Below, in pieces: positions 26,164 to 34,405 of a stretch of DNA of 64,000 nt (position 1 is its first letter; every line of letters begins with the position of its first letter). Origin of the DNA: Parafrankia irregularis (GTDB taxonomy: Bacteria > Actinomycetota > Actinomycetes > Frankiales > Frankiaceae); assembly GCF_001536285.1 (NCBI RefSeq), contig NZ_FAOZ01000015.1, positions 62,001-126,000 on the forward strand. The letters are read 5' to 3'. Made by a program: the position numbers and the translations under genes. The notes under the pieces were generated by a model, which was not told where the DNA came from, ran no database searches, and saw nothing but the letters and a program-made list of their open reading frames with translations.

Positions 26164-28682
26164 CGGTGTCCCTCCCTCACCACGGCCTCCGGCCAGCCCA
26201 CGGTGTCCGGCCCATCCGTGGCCGTGGCCCGATGCGCGGCGTCGGGCCGATCCGCGGAGGCCGCCGGCGCCGCGCCCACCGGCTCGTCCCGGTCGTCCGG
26301 GTCTGCCAGGTCGTTTCGGTCTGCCAGGTCGTTCCGGTCGGCCAGGTCGTTCCGGTCGGCCAGGTCCACCAGGTCGACCGGGCGCACCGGCACGCGGCGC
26401 AGGTCGCGGCCGACCGCATCCCGGATCGCCGCCACGATCGCGGCGGTGGCCGTGCAGGTCGGGGTCTCCCCCACGCCCTTCGCGCCGTATGGCGAGTCGG
26501 GGTGGGGGTAGGTCAGTGCGACGAAGTCCAGAGCCGGCACGTCCGCGGCGGTCGGGAGCAGGTAGTCGTGCAGGGTCGGGTTGGTCACCACACCGCGCAC
26601 GGTGACCAGTTCCTCCATGACCGCCAGCCCCAGCCCCTGGGCGGTGCCGCCCTCCACCTGGCCGCGCAGCGCCAGCGGGTTGATCACCGTGCCGCAGTCC
26701 TGTGCCAGGGCCAGCGCGACGACCCGCACCAGGCCGAGGTCGGGGTCCACGTCGACCACCGCGCGGTGCGCGGCCGCGGCGAAGGCCACGTGCGGATCAC
26801 CCTGGCCATGTTCGTCCAGCGCGGTCGTGCGCCGGTGGTGGAAGGTGTACTCGGCCTCGACCGGACCGGCCGCGAGTGCCTCGGTCAGGGCGAGCCTGGT
26901 CCCCGTCTCCGCGCCGATGATCTCTCCCCCGTCGATCACCAGCGCCCGTCGCGGCGACTCGACGACCTCCGCCGGCAGGCCCAGCGCCCGCGCGACCCGG
27001 GTCAGCAGCCGGTCGACCACGGCCACGCAGGCGCCGCGCACCGCGCCGCCGCTCATCCAGGTCTGGCGGGACGCGCTCGTCGACCCGGCGCTGCCGACCC
27101 GCGTGTCGGCGGGCAGCAGCTCGATCCGCTCCACCCCGATCTCGGTGCGCGCGATCTGCCCGGCGATCGTGACGAAACCCTGCCCGACCTCGGAACACGC
27201 GCTGTGAACGGTGGCGAACGGCTGCCCGGCGTCGTCGAGGGCGAGCCTGATCCGCGCCGTGGACGAATCGTCCATCCCCTCGGAGAACAGCAGGTTCTTG
27301 TAGCCGAGCGCGTAGCCGACCCCGCGGCGGATCCGGCTGATCCGCGCCCCGGCGGCGCGGCCGCCGGGACGAGCCGTCCGGGGGGTGTCCTCGGTCAGGC
27401 GGGGCGGCAACGGGCGGGCCGCGACCGCCTCGATGGCCTCGCGCGCGGGCAGCGGCGGCCCGAGGACCTGCCCGGTCGGCAGCACATCACCGGGCACGAG
27501 CGCGTTGCGGACCCGTAGCGCGACCGGGTCCATGCCCAGCCGATCGGCAAGTCGGTCCATCTGGGCTTCATGCCCGAAAGCGACCTGCGGCACGCCGAAA
27601 CCACGCATCGCACCGCACGGCGGGTTGTTCGTCCGGACGACGAGGCCGTCCAGCCGCGCGTGCGGCACCCGGTACGGGCCGGCGGCGTGCGTGACGGCGT
27701 TGGCGAGCACGGCGGGCGACGAGGAGGCGTAGGCCCCACCGTCCATCACGACCCGTGCCTGGACGCTGACCAGGTCACCGGCCGGCGTGGCGGTGTGGCG
27801 GAACCACATCCGCGCGGGGTGGCGATGCGGATGCCCCAGGAACGACTCGACCCGGTCATAGGCGATCCGCACCGGCGCACCGGTGGCGAGCGCCAGCAGG
27901 GCGCCGTGGATCTGCAGGGTCACGTCCTCGCGCCCCCCGAACGCGCCGCCGATCCCGGCCAGCTCCAGCCGGACCAGTGCCTCGGGCAGCCCGAGGCAGG
28001 CGGCGATCTGCTCGCGGTCGGAATGCAGCCACTGGGTGGCGACCCACAGGTCGATCCCGCCGTCGGCGGCCGGGACGACGAGCGCCGCCTCCGGGGCCAG
28101 GAAGGCCTGGTCCTGCATTCCGACGACATAGCTGTCCTCGACGACCACGCTCCCTTCGACCGCGGGATCGCCGTGCCTCAGCGTGATCTCCCGGAAGACG
28201 TTGCCGTCCGGGTGGACGAGCTCCGCACCCGGTTCGAGGACGCGTTCGGGGTCGACGAGCGGCGGCAGCGGCTCGTACTCGACCTCGATGGCGGCCAGGG
28301 CCCGCCGGGCGGTGGCCGCGTCCACCGCCGCCACCGCCGCCACCGGCTCACCGGCATAGCGGGTCTCGGCCGCCGCGAAGACCGGCTGGTCACTGACGAT
28401 GAGCCCATACGTCGCCAGCCCGGGGACGTCGGCCGCGGTCACCACTGCGGCCACCCCGGGCAGCGCCGCCGCGGCGGCGGTGTCGAGCCTCCTGATCCGC
28501 GCCCGGGGGTGCGGTGAGCGCAGGGTGCGGGCATGCAGCATGCCGGGCACGCTCAGATCACCGACGTAGCTGAAGCGCCCCTCGACCTTGCTGACCCCGT
28601 CGGGCCGCGGTTCCGAGCGCCCGACGCCCCGGTAGCCGCCGGTCACACCGATCCGCCCGGCCATGCCCGCCTCGCCCGTCAT
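26160..28682 (-). CDS. xdhA: Xanthine dehydrogenase molybdenum-binding subunit
   Basis: The 840-residue large subunit oxidises hypoxanthine or xanthine to urate using the molybdenum cofactor. Motifs in order: RPDGVSKVEGRFSYVGDL, MQDQAFLAPEAALVVP, GGAFGGREDVTLQ, NNPPCGAMRGFGVPQVAF, SEVGQGFVTIAGQIARTE, SAGSTSASRQTWMSGGAV, QDCGTVINPLALRGQVEGG and GAKGVGETP with the catalytic Glu. The ATG at 28682 overlaps the xdhC stop (ATGA). After residue 770 comes a non-conserved tail with a six-residue repeat (DLADRN) encoded by an 18-bp tandem repeat at 26301-26372, unlike other family members. Confidence 0.93.
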   Translation of the reverse strand: MTGEAGMAGRIGVTGGYRGVGRSEPRPDGVSKVEGRFSYVGDLSVPGMLHARTLRSPHPRARIRRLDTAAAAALPGVAAVVTAADVPGLATYGLIVSDQPVFAAAETRYAGEPVAAVAAVDAATARRALAAIEVEYEPLPPLVDPERVLEPGAELVHPDGNVFREITLRHGDPAVEGSVVVEDSYVVGMQDQAFLAPEAALVVPAADGGIDLWVATQWLHSDREQIAACLGLPEALVRLELAGIGGAFGGREDVTLQIHGALLALATGAPVRIAYDRVESFLGHPHRHPARMWFRHTATPAGDLVSVQARVVMDGGAYASSSPAVLANAVTHAAGPYRVPHARLDGLVVRTNNPPCGAMRGFGVPQVAFGHEAQMDRLADRLGMDPVALRVRNALVPGDVLPTGQVLGPPLPAREAIEAVAARPLPPRLTEDTPRTARPGGRAAGARISRIRRGVGYALGYKNLLFSEGMDDSSTARIRLALDDAGQPFATVHSACSEVGQGFVTIAGQIARTEIGVERIELLPADTRVGSAGSTSASRQTWMSGGAVRGACVAVVDRLLTRVARALGLPAEVVESPRRALVIDGGEIIGAETGTRLALTEALAAGPVEAEYTFHHRRTTALDEHGQGDPHVAFAAAAHRAVVDVDPDLGLVRVVALALAQDCGTVINPLALRGQVEGGTAQGLGLAVMEELVTVRGVVTNPTLHDYLLPTAADVPALDFVALTYPHPDSPYGAKGVGETPTCTATAAIVAAIRDAVGRDLRRVPVRPVDLVDLADRNDLADRNDLADRNDLADPDDRDEPVGAAPAASADRPDAAHRATATDGPDTVGWPEAVVREGHR
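26301..26372 (-). repeat. 18-bp tandem repeat in the xdhA tail
   Basis: Four units of GTCKGCCAGGTCGTTYCG encode repeated DLADRN in the C-terminal extension of xdhA. The last unit is diverged. Confidence 0.85.
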
Positions 28683-29305
28683 GCGCCGTTCGTCCATCTC
28701 ACGGTCCCCGTGGTCGCGGCGGCCTGCGCCCGGCTGGCCTGGACGTCCCGCACCGCCGCGATGATGCGGCCGTAGCCCGTGCACCGGCAGACGTTCCCAG
28801 CGAGCGCGTCGCGGATCTCATCCTCGTCGGCACCAGGTCGGCGACCGAGCAGGTCCGTGACCGCCACGACCATGCCCGGCGTGCAGAACCCGCACTGGAC
28901 GGCGCCATGCTCCAGAAACGCCGCCTGGATGTCGGCCGCGGGCCCGCCGGCACCGAGACCGGCGACGGTGACCACGCGCGCGTCCACGGCGTCCGCGGCG
29001 AGAACGGTGCACGCGAGCACCAGCCGATCGTCGAGCAGGACGGAGCAGGATCCGCACCTGCCCTGCTCGCAGGCGTCCTTCACCGCGGTGACGCCGACCC
29101 GCTCCCGCAGGACGGTGAGCAGCGACTCCTCGATCCGGGCGTCGGCGACGACACGCCGCACACCGTCGATGTTGAGGCGGTAGGAGAGCGAGAGCACACC
29201 CGCGCTCACCGCATCCGCATCCCCGCCCGCACTCACGCCGCCCGCACCCGCACCCGCACCCACGCCCACGCCGGCGTCGTCAGGGCCCACGCCACCCGTG
29301 CTCAC
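28679..29305 (-). CDS. xdhC: Xanthine dehydrogenase 2Fe-2S subunit
   Basis: A 208-residue electron-transfer subunit. Two 2Fe-2S clusters are supported: KDACEQGRCGSCSVLLDDRL with a later LACT cysteine (plant-type ferredoxin), and VQCGFCTPGM plus GNVCRCTGYGRI (alpha-helical cluster next to the molybdenum cofactor). The first 40 residues form a Gly/Val/Ala-rich leader with no homology, so a start further in is possible. Both ends overlap its neighbours by 4 bp. Confidence 0.94.
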   Translation of the reverse strand: MSTGGVGPDDAGVGVGAGAGAGGVSAGGDADAVSAGVLSLSYRLNIDGVRRVVADARIEESLLTVLRERVGVTAVKDACEQGRCGSCSVLLDDRLVLACTVLAADAVDARVVTVAGLGAGGPAADIQAAFLEHGAVQCGFCTPGMVVAVTDLLGRRPGADEDEIRDALAGNVCRCTGYGRIIAAVRDVQASRAQAAATTGTVRWTNGA

Positions 29306-30192
29306 GCGGCCTCCTCATGCCGTGCCGGCCCGAGGCACCGGGCGAACGCCCGGGCCGCGAGCACACCGCCCGCGTGCGCCCGGTAGTCGGCCGGGTGGCG
29401 CGGGTCCTCGGGCAACGGCGGTGCCGCGCGCAGCACCTCGGCGGCAAGCTCACCGAAACGGCGGGCAACCGCGGGCGACGCGGTTCCGGTCGACCAGTCG
29501 ACCTCCTCGCCGGCGAGGAGCTCCGCCTCGGTCACCCGCCAGGGCCCGGCCGCCACGCCACTCACCGCACAGCACACCCGTTGACGCACTCTGTCCACAA
29601 GGAACGCGCAGGACACGAGCGCGGGAAACGCCGCCTGCCGCCCGCCGATCTTGAGGTAGGTCTGCGGGCCGCTCGGACGGGCGATCCGCACCGCCGTGAC
29701 CAGTTCGCCGGGCTCCAGCCCGTCGCGCAGAAAAGCCGCGATGCCGGTCGTACGGGGCCCGCGCGCCGAGGCGAGCAGGATCTCGGCCTCCGCGGCCGTG
29801 AGAAACGTCAGCAGGTCACCGCGCGGGTTGGCGGAGCCGAGCGCACCGCCGACAGTCGCACAGTTGCGGATCTGGACCGACCCGACCACCCGGGACGTCG
29901 CGGCCAGCCCGGGCGCGAGCGACCAGCCCGCCAGCTCGGCGTAGGTGACACCGGCGCCGACCGTGAGCGTGTCCGCACCGGCGCCGCGCGCCCGCAGCTC
30001 CAGCACCCGGCGCAGGGCGACGATCACCGCGGGCTCCCGGCTGCCGGCACGCAGTGCGGGGACCAGATCAGTGCCGCCGGCCAACAGCCACACGCGCCGG
30101 CCCGCGCCCGCCTCGGCGGTGAGCGCCCCGACAGCCTCCCCGACGGTTCGCGGCCTGTGCATGACGGTCGGCGGACCCCCAGGCGTCGTCAT
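29302..30192 (-). CDS. xdhB: Xanthine dehydrogenase FAD-binding subunit
   Basis: A 296-residue subunit that passes electrons to NAD or another acceptor. FAD-binding motifs LLAGGTDLVP and VGSVQIRNCATVGGALGSANPRGD are present, as is the CO-dehydrogenase flavoprotein C-terminal domain (KIGGRQAAFPALVSCAF). It is the first gene of the operon xdhB-xdhC-xdhA-allB-alc/uraD-uraH. Its promoter must lie in the 354-bp divergent region that follows. Confidence 0.93.
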   Translation of the reverse strand: MTTPGGPPTVMHRPRTVGEAVGALTAEAGAGRRVWLLAGGTDLVPALRAGSREPAVIVALRRVLELRARGAGADTLTVGAGVTYAELAGWSLAPGLAATSRVVGSVQIRNCATVGGALGSANPRGDLLTFLTAAEAEILLASARGPRTTGIAAFLRDGLEPGELVTAVRIARPSGPQTYLKIGGRQAAFPALVSCAFLVDRVRQRVCCAVSGVAAGPWRVTEAELLAGEEVDWSTGTASPAVARRFGELAAEVLRAAPPLPEDPRHPADYRAHAGGVLAARAFARCLGPARHEEAA

Positions 30193-30546
30193 GTGGCCGA
30201 CGATAGTGCGGCCACGTTACGACGACGGAAAAGATCAGCACTGAGAATCCCTTGGTCCAGGGCTGAATACATAGCGGCACGCCAATTCGTGCAGGGCCTG
30301 TCACCGACCGGCGAAAATGTTGCGCTGCGCAGTAGGCCTTTTCCGTCATCGGAGAAGACTCAGTACGGAGGTGTCCGGCGGACGGCAGGTCGGCCCACGG
30401 TACCGAGGCGATGCCGCGGATATCCGACACCGGAACCGCCCCGGTCGGCCGGGTCCCCCGACTACGATGTGATCAGGCCGCGACACCGGGCGACCACTGG
30501 TCGCCCGGGGGCTCGGGGGCGGGCCGGTGGCGGAAGGTGGTGCCTG
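30193..30546. promoter_or_regulatory. Divergent regulatory region of the purine operon
   Basis: The sole gap from which the xdh operon (minus) and the ATP-binding protein gene (plus) can be expressed. Two exact inverted copies of a 10-mer, GACGGAAAAG at 30224-30233 and CTTTTCCGTC at 30338-30347, lie 104 bp apart and could be operator half-sites. AT content is raised around 30230-30320. No known operator is recognised. Confidence 0.45.
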
Positions 30547-31953
30547 GTGCAGAACAGCACCGATTCGTCAGGCGAGTCGATGAGCGACCCCGACGAAACC
30601 CTTCCCCGCCACGACCTGCCTGGCGGGCGGCCCGGTCCGGGCTTCACCTGCGTGTTCTCCAACCCGCCGGTTCCGGTCGTGCAGAGCGCGCGCGTCGCGG
30701 CGGGCCCGCCGCCCAATCCCGACTTCGCCGCCCGCCGGACGTCCGCGGGCTGGCGGGATCTCGACCCGCGGGAGTTCGACCGGCTGCGCCGGCTCGTCGG
30801 GGCCGCCGGTGGCCAGGGCGACGGAGCGCTCGCGACGATGTCCGACGAGCAGATCGCCCGCTCGCTGGGAGTGGTCGTCACCGAGGGCGGCCGCACGCAG
30901 GTCCTCGCCGGCGCCGTGCTGCTGTTCGGGCGGCCGGAGGCCGTACACCGCCACGTTCCCCAGCACGAGGCGGCCATCCAGGTCATCGGCCCGGAGACCG
31001 GTGAGCCTGGTGCGGCCGGTGAGCCCGGCGCGCGGATGAACGACTTCTTCCGCTGGCCGCTGCTTCGCCTCACCGAGGAGCTGCTCGCACGTTTCCGGGC
31101 CCGCAATCCCGGCCGGGAGATTCGCTACGAGCTGGTTCGCACCAGCGTGCCCGCCTACGCCGAACAGGCGTTCCGCGAGCTGCTCGCCAACGCCTTCGTG
31201 CACCGCGACTACCGGGCCGTCGGCGCCGTCCACACGCAGTGGACCAGCGAGGGAATCGAGATCACCAGCCCCGGCGGCTTCGTGGACGCCGGCCGTGCGC
31301 CGCACACGTCCGCACTGTCCGTACGGCCGCCCCGGCCGCGCAGCCCGCTGCTGGCGGACGCGTTCCGCCGGGCCGGCATCACCGAGCGGTCCGGGCGGGG
31401 CATCCGCCGCGCCTACGCGGCGCAGCTGGCCGGCGGGCTCGCCGGGCCGGATTTCCACCGCTCGACGGCGGACTGTGTGATCGCCGTCCTGCCGGCCCAG
31501 GAGGCGGATCTCGCCTTCGCGCACTTCGCGCTCGGCCGTTCATCTGCCGGGAGCCCCCTGGAGCTGCCCGATCTGCTCGTCCTCACCACCGCCCTGCGCG
31601 ACGGGCCGCTGCGCACCGCCGACGCCGCCGAGCTGCTCGGCACCGGCAAGGAACAGGCCCGCCGGCAGCTGACCGGCATGGTCGGCCGCGGCCTGCTGGC
31701 CATCGACGGCGACCGTGGCACCCGGGTCTGGGCGCCGTCCCCCGACGTGCGGCGCGCGCTGCGTGAGGCGGCGTCCCAGCTGCGGCCGCGCCCGGCCCCC
31801 GGGCCGCGCCCGGCTACCGGGTCGCGCCCGGCTACCGGGTCGCGCGCGTCCTCCGAGCCCCGAACGACCTCCGAGCCCAACCCGACCTCCGAGCCCAACC
31901 CGGCCTCCGGGGCGCGAGCGGCTTCCGGGGCACAGGCGGCCCCCGGAATCTGA
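30547..31953 (+). CDS. ATP-binding, RecG-like/AlbA-related predicted regulator
   Basis: A 468-residue protein. Residues 180-290 match the C-terminal HATPase_c_4 type domain seen in COG2865 proteins, with the N-box-like FRELLANAFVHRDYRAVG, then EGIEITSPGGFV and RSPLLADAFRRAGITERSGRGI. Residues 340-400 are a winged helix (TTALRDGPLRTADAAELLGT, then KEQARRQLTGMVGRGLLAI). The last 60 residues are Pro/Ser/Thr repeats (GSRPAT, SEPNPTSEPNP). The N-terminal AlbA_2 DNA-binding domain usual in this family is not obvious. Start choice: GTG at 30547 with GGAAGG upstream, or ATG at 30580. Divergence from the xdh operon suggests it may regulate purine genes. Confidence 0.72.
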   Translation: MQNSTDSSGESMSDPDETLPRHDLPGGRPGPGFTCVFSNPPVPVVQSARVAAGPPPNPDFAARRTSAGWRDLDPREFDRLRRLVGAAGGQGDGALATMSDEQIARSLGVVVTEGGRTQVLAGAVLLFGRPEAVHRHVPQHEAAIQVIGPETGEPGAAGEPGARMNDFFRWPLLRLTEELLARFRARNPGREIRYELVRTSVPAYAEQAFRELLANAFVHRDYRAVGAVHTQWTSEGIEITSPGGFVDAGRAPHTSALSVRPPRPRSPLLADAFRRAGITERSGRGIRRAYAAQLAGGLAGPDFHRSTADCVIAVLPAQEADLAFAHFALGRSSAGSPLELPDLLVLTTALRDGPLRTADAAELLGTGKEQARRQLTGMVGRGLLAIDGDRGTRVWAPSPDVRRALREAASQLRPRPAPGPRPATGSRPATGSRASSEPRTTSEPNPTSEPNPASGARAASGAQAAPGI

Positions 31954-31966
31954 GCGCCTGTCCGGC

Positions 31967-33991
31967 TCAGGGGCGGATGTACAGCTCCCGGCCGAGGCGG
32001 GCGATCGTGCGCAGCGGTGAGGCGAGGCGGCAGCCGAGCTCGCGGGCCTTGCTGTCGACCGCCGCGAGCTGACCGAGCACCGCCTCCCAGGGCGCGTCGC
32101 TCATCAGGCCCGCCACCGGCAGCGGGCAGGCGGCCAGCACCCAGCCACGGTCCACGACGACGAACCCGCCGCCCATCCCCTCGAGCGCCCGGGCCGCGGT
32201 CAGCATGTCCGCGTCACCGGCCCCGACGATCACCAGGTCACCGGGAGCCGAAGCGGCGGACGCCCCCAGCGCCCCCCGGGTGAGCCCGATACCGCGCACC
32301 ATGCCGACCCGTACCCGGTCGGCGCGCCCCGTCCGGTCCAGAACCGCGGTCTTGAGCAGGTCCCGGGACGGATCGGCGACGACGACACCGTCGCGCAGGG
32401 TCGGTTCGATCCGGACGACGCTCACCCGCGGCCGGTCCGCCTGCCCCCCGGACGCGTCGATGACCACCGGGGATGGGACCGGCGCCAGCAGCGCGGCGGA
32501 CGTCATGCCGCCGTCACCGGGCACGGTCACGTCGACGACGCCGAGGCTGGTGTCCCGGCGCCCGCCCCAGTGCATGCAGGGCGACGTGAAGGATCCGGTG
32601 TACAGCCCCGCCGGCAGCCGCACGGACGACTGGGCCCAGTCCGGCGCGACATCGAGGTTGTCGAACAGCGCGCGACCGCGTTCGGCCGCGATCCGTCCGC
32701 CGGCGATGACCACGTCAGGCGGGACACCGGCGGTCAGGTCCCGCACGATCTGCAGGTCGGCGAGCCGGGCCGGGGCGATCAGGCCGAGCACGTGATCGAG
32801 GCCGAAGGCGCGGGCCGGATCGAGGGTGGCCGCCAGGACCGCGGTGCCGACACCGCCGCCCGCCCGGATCTGCGCCCGGACCTGGTCGTCGAGGTGGGGG
32901 AACGCGGACGCGCCGGCCAGCGGAGGCGCCGGCATCTCCAGGCCCGGGAAGGCGGTGACCAGGTGCGGCACGGGCGCGGTGAGCGGAACGGGCCGCTGCG
33001 GGGTGGCCGGAAGCCCACCGGCAAGGCCTTCGAGGGGGTTCACCTGCCGGGGCACAGCCTGGGAGATGAACCCGCTGTCCACACCGGCCCCGACACCGAC
33101 GCTGACCCCAGGTCCAGCGACACCCGAACCAGCGATACCGGCACTGGACTCCGTGGCCGAACCGGTCCAGGGCTCGGCGGGATCAGCGCCCCACGCCTCG
33201 ACCGGCCCGCGGGGCAGCACCCGCATCGGTGTTCCGGTGCCCAGGACCAGCGCACGGCCCGGCGTGCCGTACATCTGCTCGATCTGCGCGGGATCGGTCA
33301 GCACGGTCACCGTGCCGCGGGGCACGACAAGCCTGGCGAGCTCCCCGGGAGAGAGCAGGGTGCGCTCGACCGACGTCCGGGCGTCGACGTAGGCAGGCAG
33401 GACGAAACGGCCCGCCGCGTCGAGGCTTCGGCGTGCCCCCAACGCGCCGGGGCGGGTGATCGCGGCGATGTAGCGGCCCGCGATGATCACGTCACGCCGC
33501 ACCAGGTCGCCGGTCTGGACGACCAGCACGACACCGCCGCGGATGGCGAAGTCGGCCTCGGCCTGCCCCAGCGCGATGGCCCGCAGACGTTCGATCTCGG
33601 CCGGGGACGGCCCGAGGGACTCGCCGGCCCACGTGGCTGCCGGGGTCAGGTGTGGGCGCGGCGCGAGCAGCGCGCCGCCGGTCGCGCTGACGTGGCCGGT
33701 CGCGCTGACGTGGCCGGCGGTCCCGCTGTCGCGCGGTGCGGGACGGCGGCGGGCCGGCCCTCGCCGTGCGCCCGGTGCCGCCAGCGGCATCGCAAGCGGG
33801 GGAAGGCCGGGGAGCGGGCCGACAACAGGGCGATCAGGCCCGGCTACCGGCGCGCCTGACACCGGCGGAGGGGTGATGGACGCGGCGACCGGGGTGGCCA
33901 CCGGCACGGCCGCGGCCGCCTGCGCACCGCCGGGAGGCGCGCAGGGGTAGAAGGCGTCGACCACGGGGTCGACGTCCCGCTCAGCGGCCAT
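31967..33991 (-). CDS. Adenine deaminase homologue lacking metal ligands
   Basis: A 674-residue protein with the adenine deaminase (Ade) framework but no catalytic centre. An Ade-like start (ADFAIRGGVVLVVQTGDLV, then DVIIAGRYIAAIT) leads to VLPAYVDARTSVERTLLSPG, where Ade has DAHVHIESS; both His of HxH are gone. DPAQIEQM replaces the Ade DPHEI. The barrel section carrying further ligands is replaced by about 100 Pro/Gly/Ser-rich residues, yet ATLDPARAFGLD, IAPARLADLQIV and the Ade C-terminal domain (MVRGIGLTRGALGAS, EGMGGGFVVVDRGWVLAACP, LPVAGLMSDAPWE) remain. The frame is intact over 2 kb with a GGAGG ribosome binding site, so it is probably an expressed pseudoenzyme. The first 110 residues are low complexity. 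Confidence 0.82.
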   Translation of the reverse strand: MAAERDVDPVVDAFYPCAPPGGAQAAAAVPVATPVAASITPPPVSGAPVAGPDRPVVGPLPGLPPLAMPLAAPGARRGPARRRPAPRDSGTAGHVSATGHVSATGGALLAPRPHLTPAATWAGESLGPSPAEIERLRAIALGQAEADFAIRGGVVLVVQTGDLVRRDVIIAGRYIAAITRPGALGARRSLDAAGRFVLPAYVDARTSVERTLLSPGELARLVVPRGTVTVLTDPAQIEQMYGTPGRALVLGTGTPMRVLPRGPVEAWGADPAEPWTGSATESSAGIAGSGVAGPGVSVGVGAGVDSGFISQAVPRQVNPLEGLAGGLPATPQRPVPLTAPVPHLVTAFPGLEMPAPPLAGASAFPHLDDQVRAQIRAGGGVGTAVLAATLDPARAFGLDHVLGLIAPARLADLQIVRDLTAGVPPDVVIAGGRIAAERGRALFDNLDVAPDWAQSSVRLPAGLYTGSFTSPCMHWGGRRDTSLGVVDVTVPGDGGMTSAALLAPVPSPVVIDASGGQADRPRVSVVRIEPTLRDGVVVADPSRDLLKTAVLDRTGRADRVRVGMVRGIGLTRGALGASAASAPGDLVIVGAGDADMLTAARALEGMGGGFVVVDRGWVLAACPLPVAGLMSDAPWEAVLGQLAAVDSKARELGCRLASPLRTIARLGRELYIRP

Positions 33992-34069
33992 GACGCCCTC
34001 CGGAGCTCACCGGCCGGCCCCGCCGGCTTCCCGGTAACGAATGCACGCGCTGAGACTTCGTTGGGACGG

Positions 34070-34146
34070 GTCGACGATGAGCCTTTCCATCGTCGACTCC
34101 GGCCTGACGCGACAGCGCCCGACAGGCGTGAGATGGAAAAGGCTCA
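34070..34146 (-). promoter_or_regulatory. Candidate structured leader with two exclusive folds
   Basis: In the message of the adenine-deaminase-like gene this lies about 80-155 bases before the ATG. Fold A pairs GAGCCTTTTCCATC (34144 downward) with GATGGAAAGGCTC (34090-34078), enclosing a second stem GCCTG...CAGGC. Fold B is a perfect 10-bp hairpin, GTCGACGATG/CATCGTCGAC, at 34097-34070, whose arms and loop use the same bases as the 3' arm of fold A. Mutually exclusive stems are typical of attenuators and riboswitches. I recognise no known class. The remaining gap 33992-34405 holds no gene I can support. Confidence 0.5.
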
Positions 34147-34405
34147 CTGACCACGCCATCACGCGACCACCCAGGCACGTTCCGACGCACTGCTCTACAC
34201 CCGCATTCTCGTACGAGACGGGGACTTCGCGTGGTCAGGTGGCCCAAAGCAAGCAGTGCAATATGCGCCACATCACAGTGGGTGACCAAAAACGGGCGCG
34301 GACGGTCGCCAAGGGTAACCAGCGGCGGCTACGTAACCGTGGTGACCATCCTGCGTAACCGTGGCGACCCATCCCGCCGGACGCCCCAGCCCCATCCGGG
34401 ACGAC

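Noticed and set aside
33981-34289. Possible 102-residue minus-strand gene upstream of the adenine-deaminase-like gene
   Set aside because: No ribosome binding site, no folded pattern, and it overlaps both the next start codon and the inverted-repeat leader.
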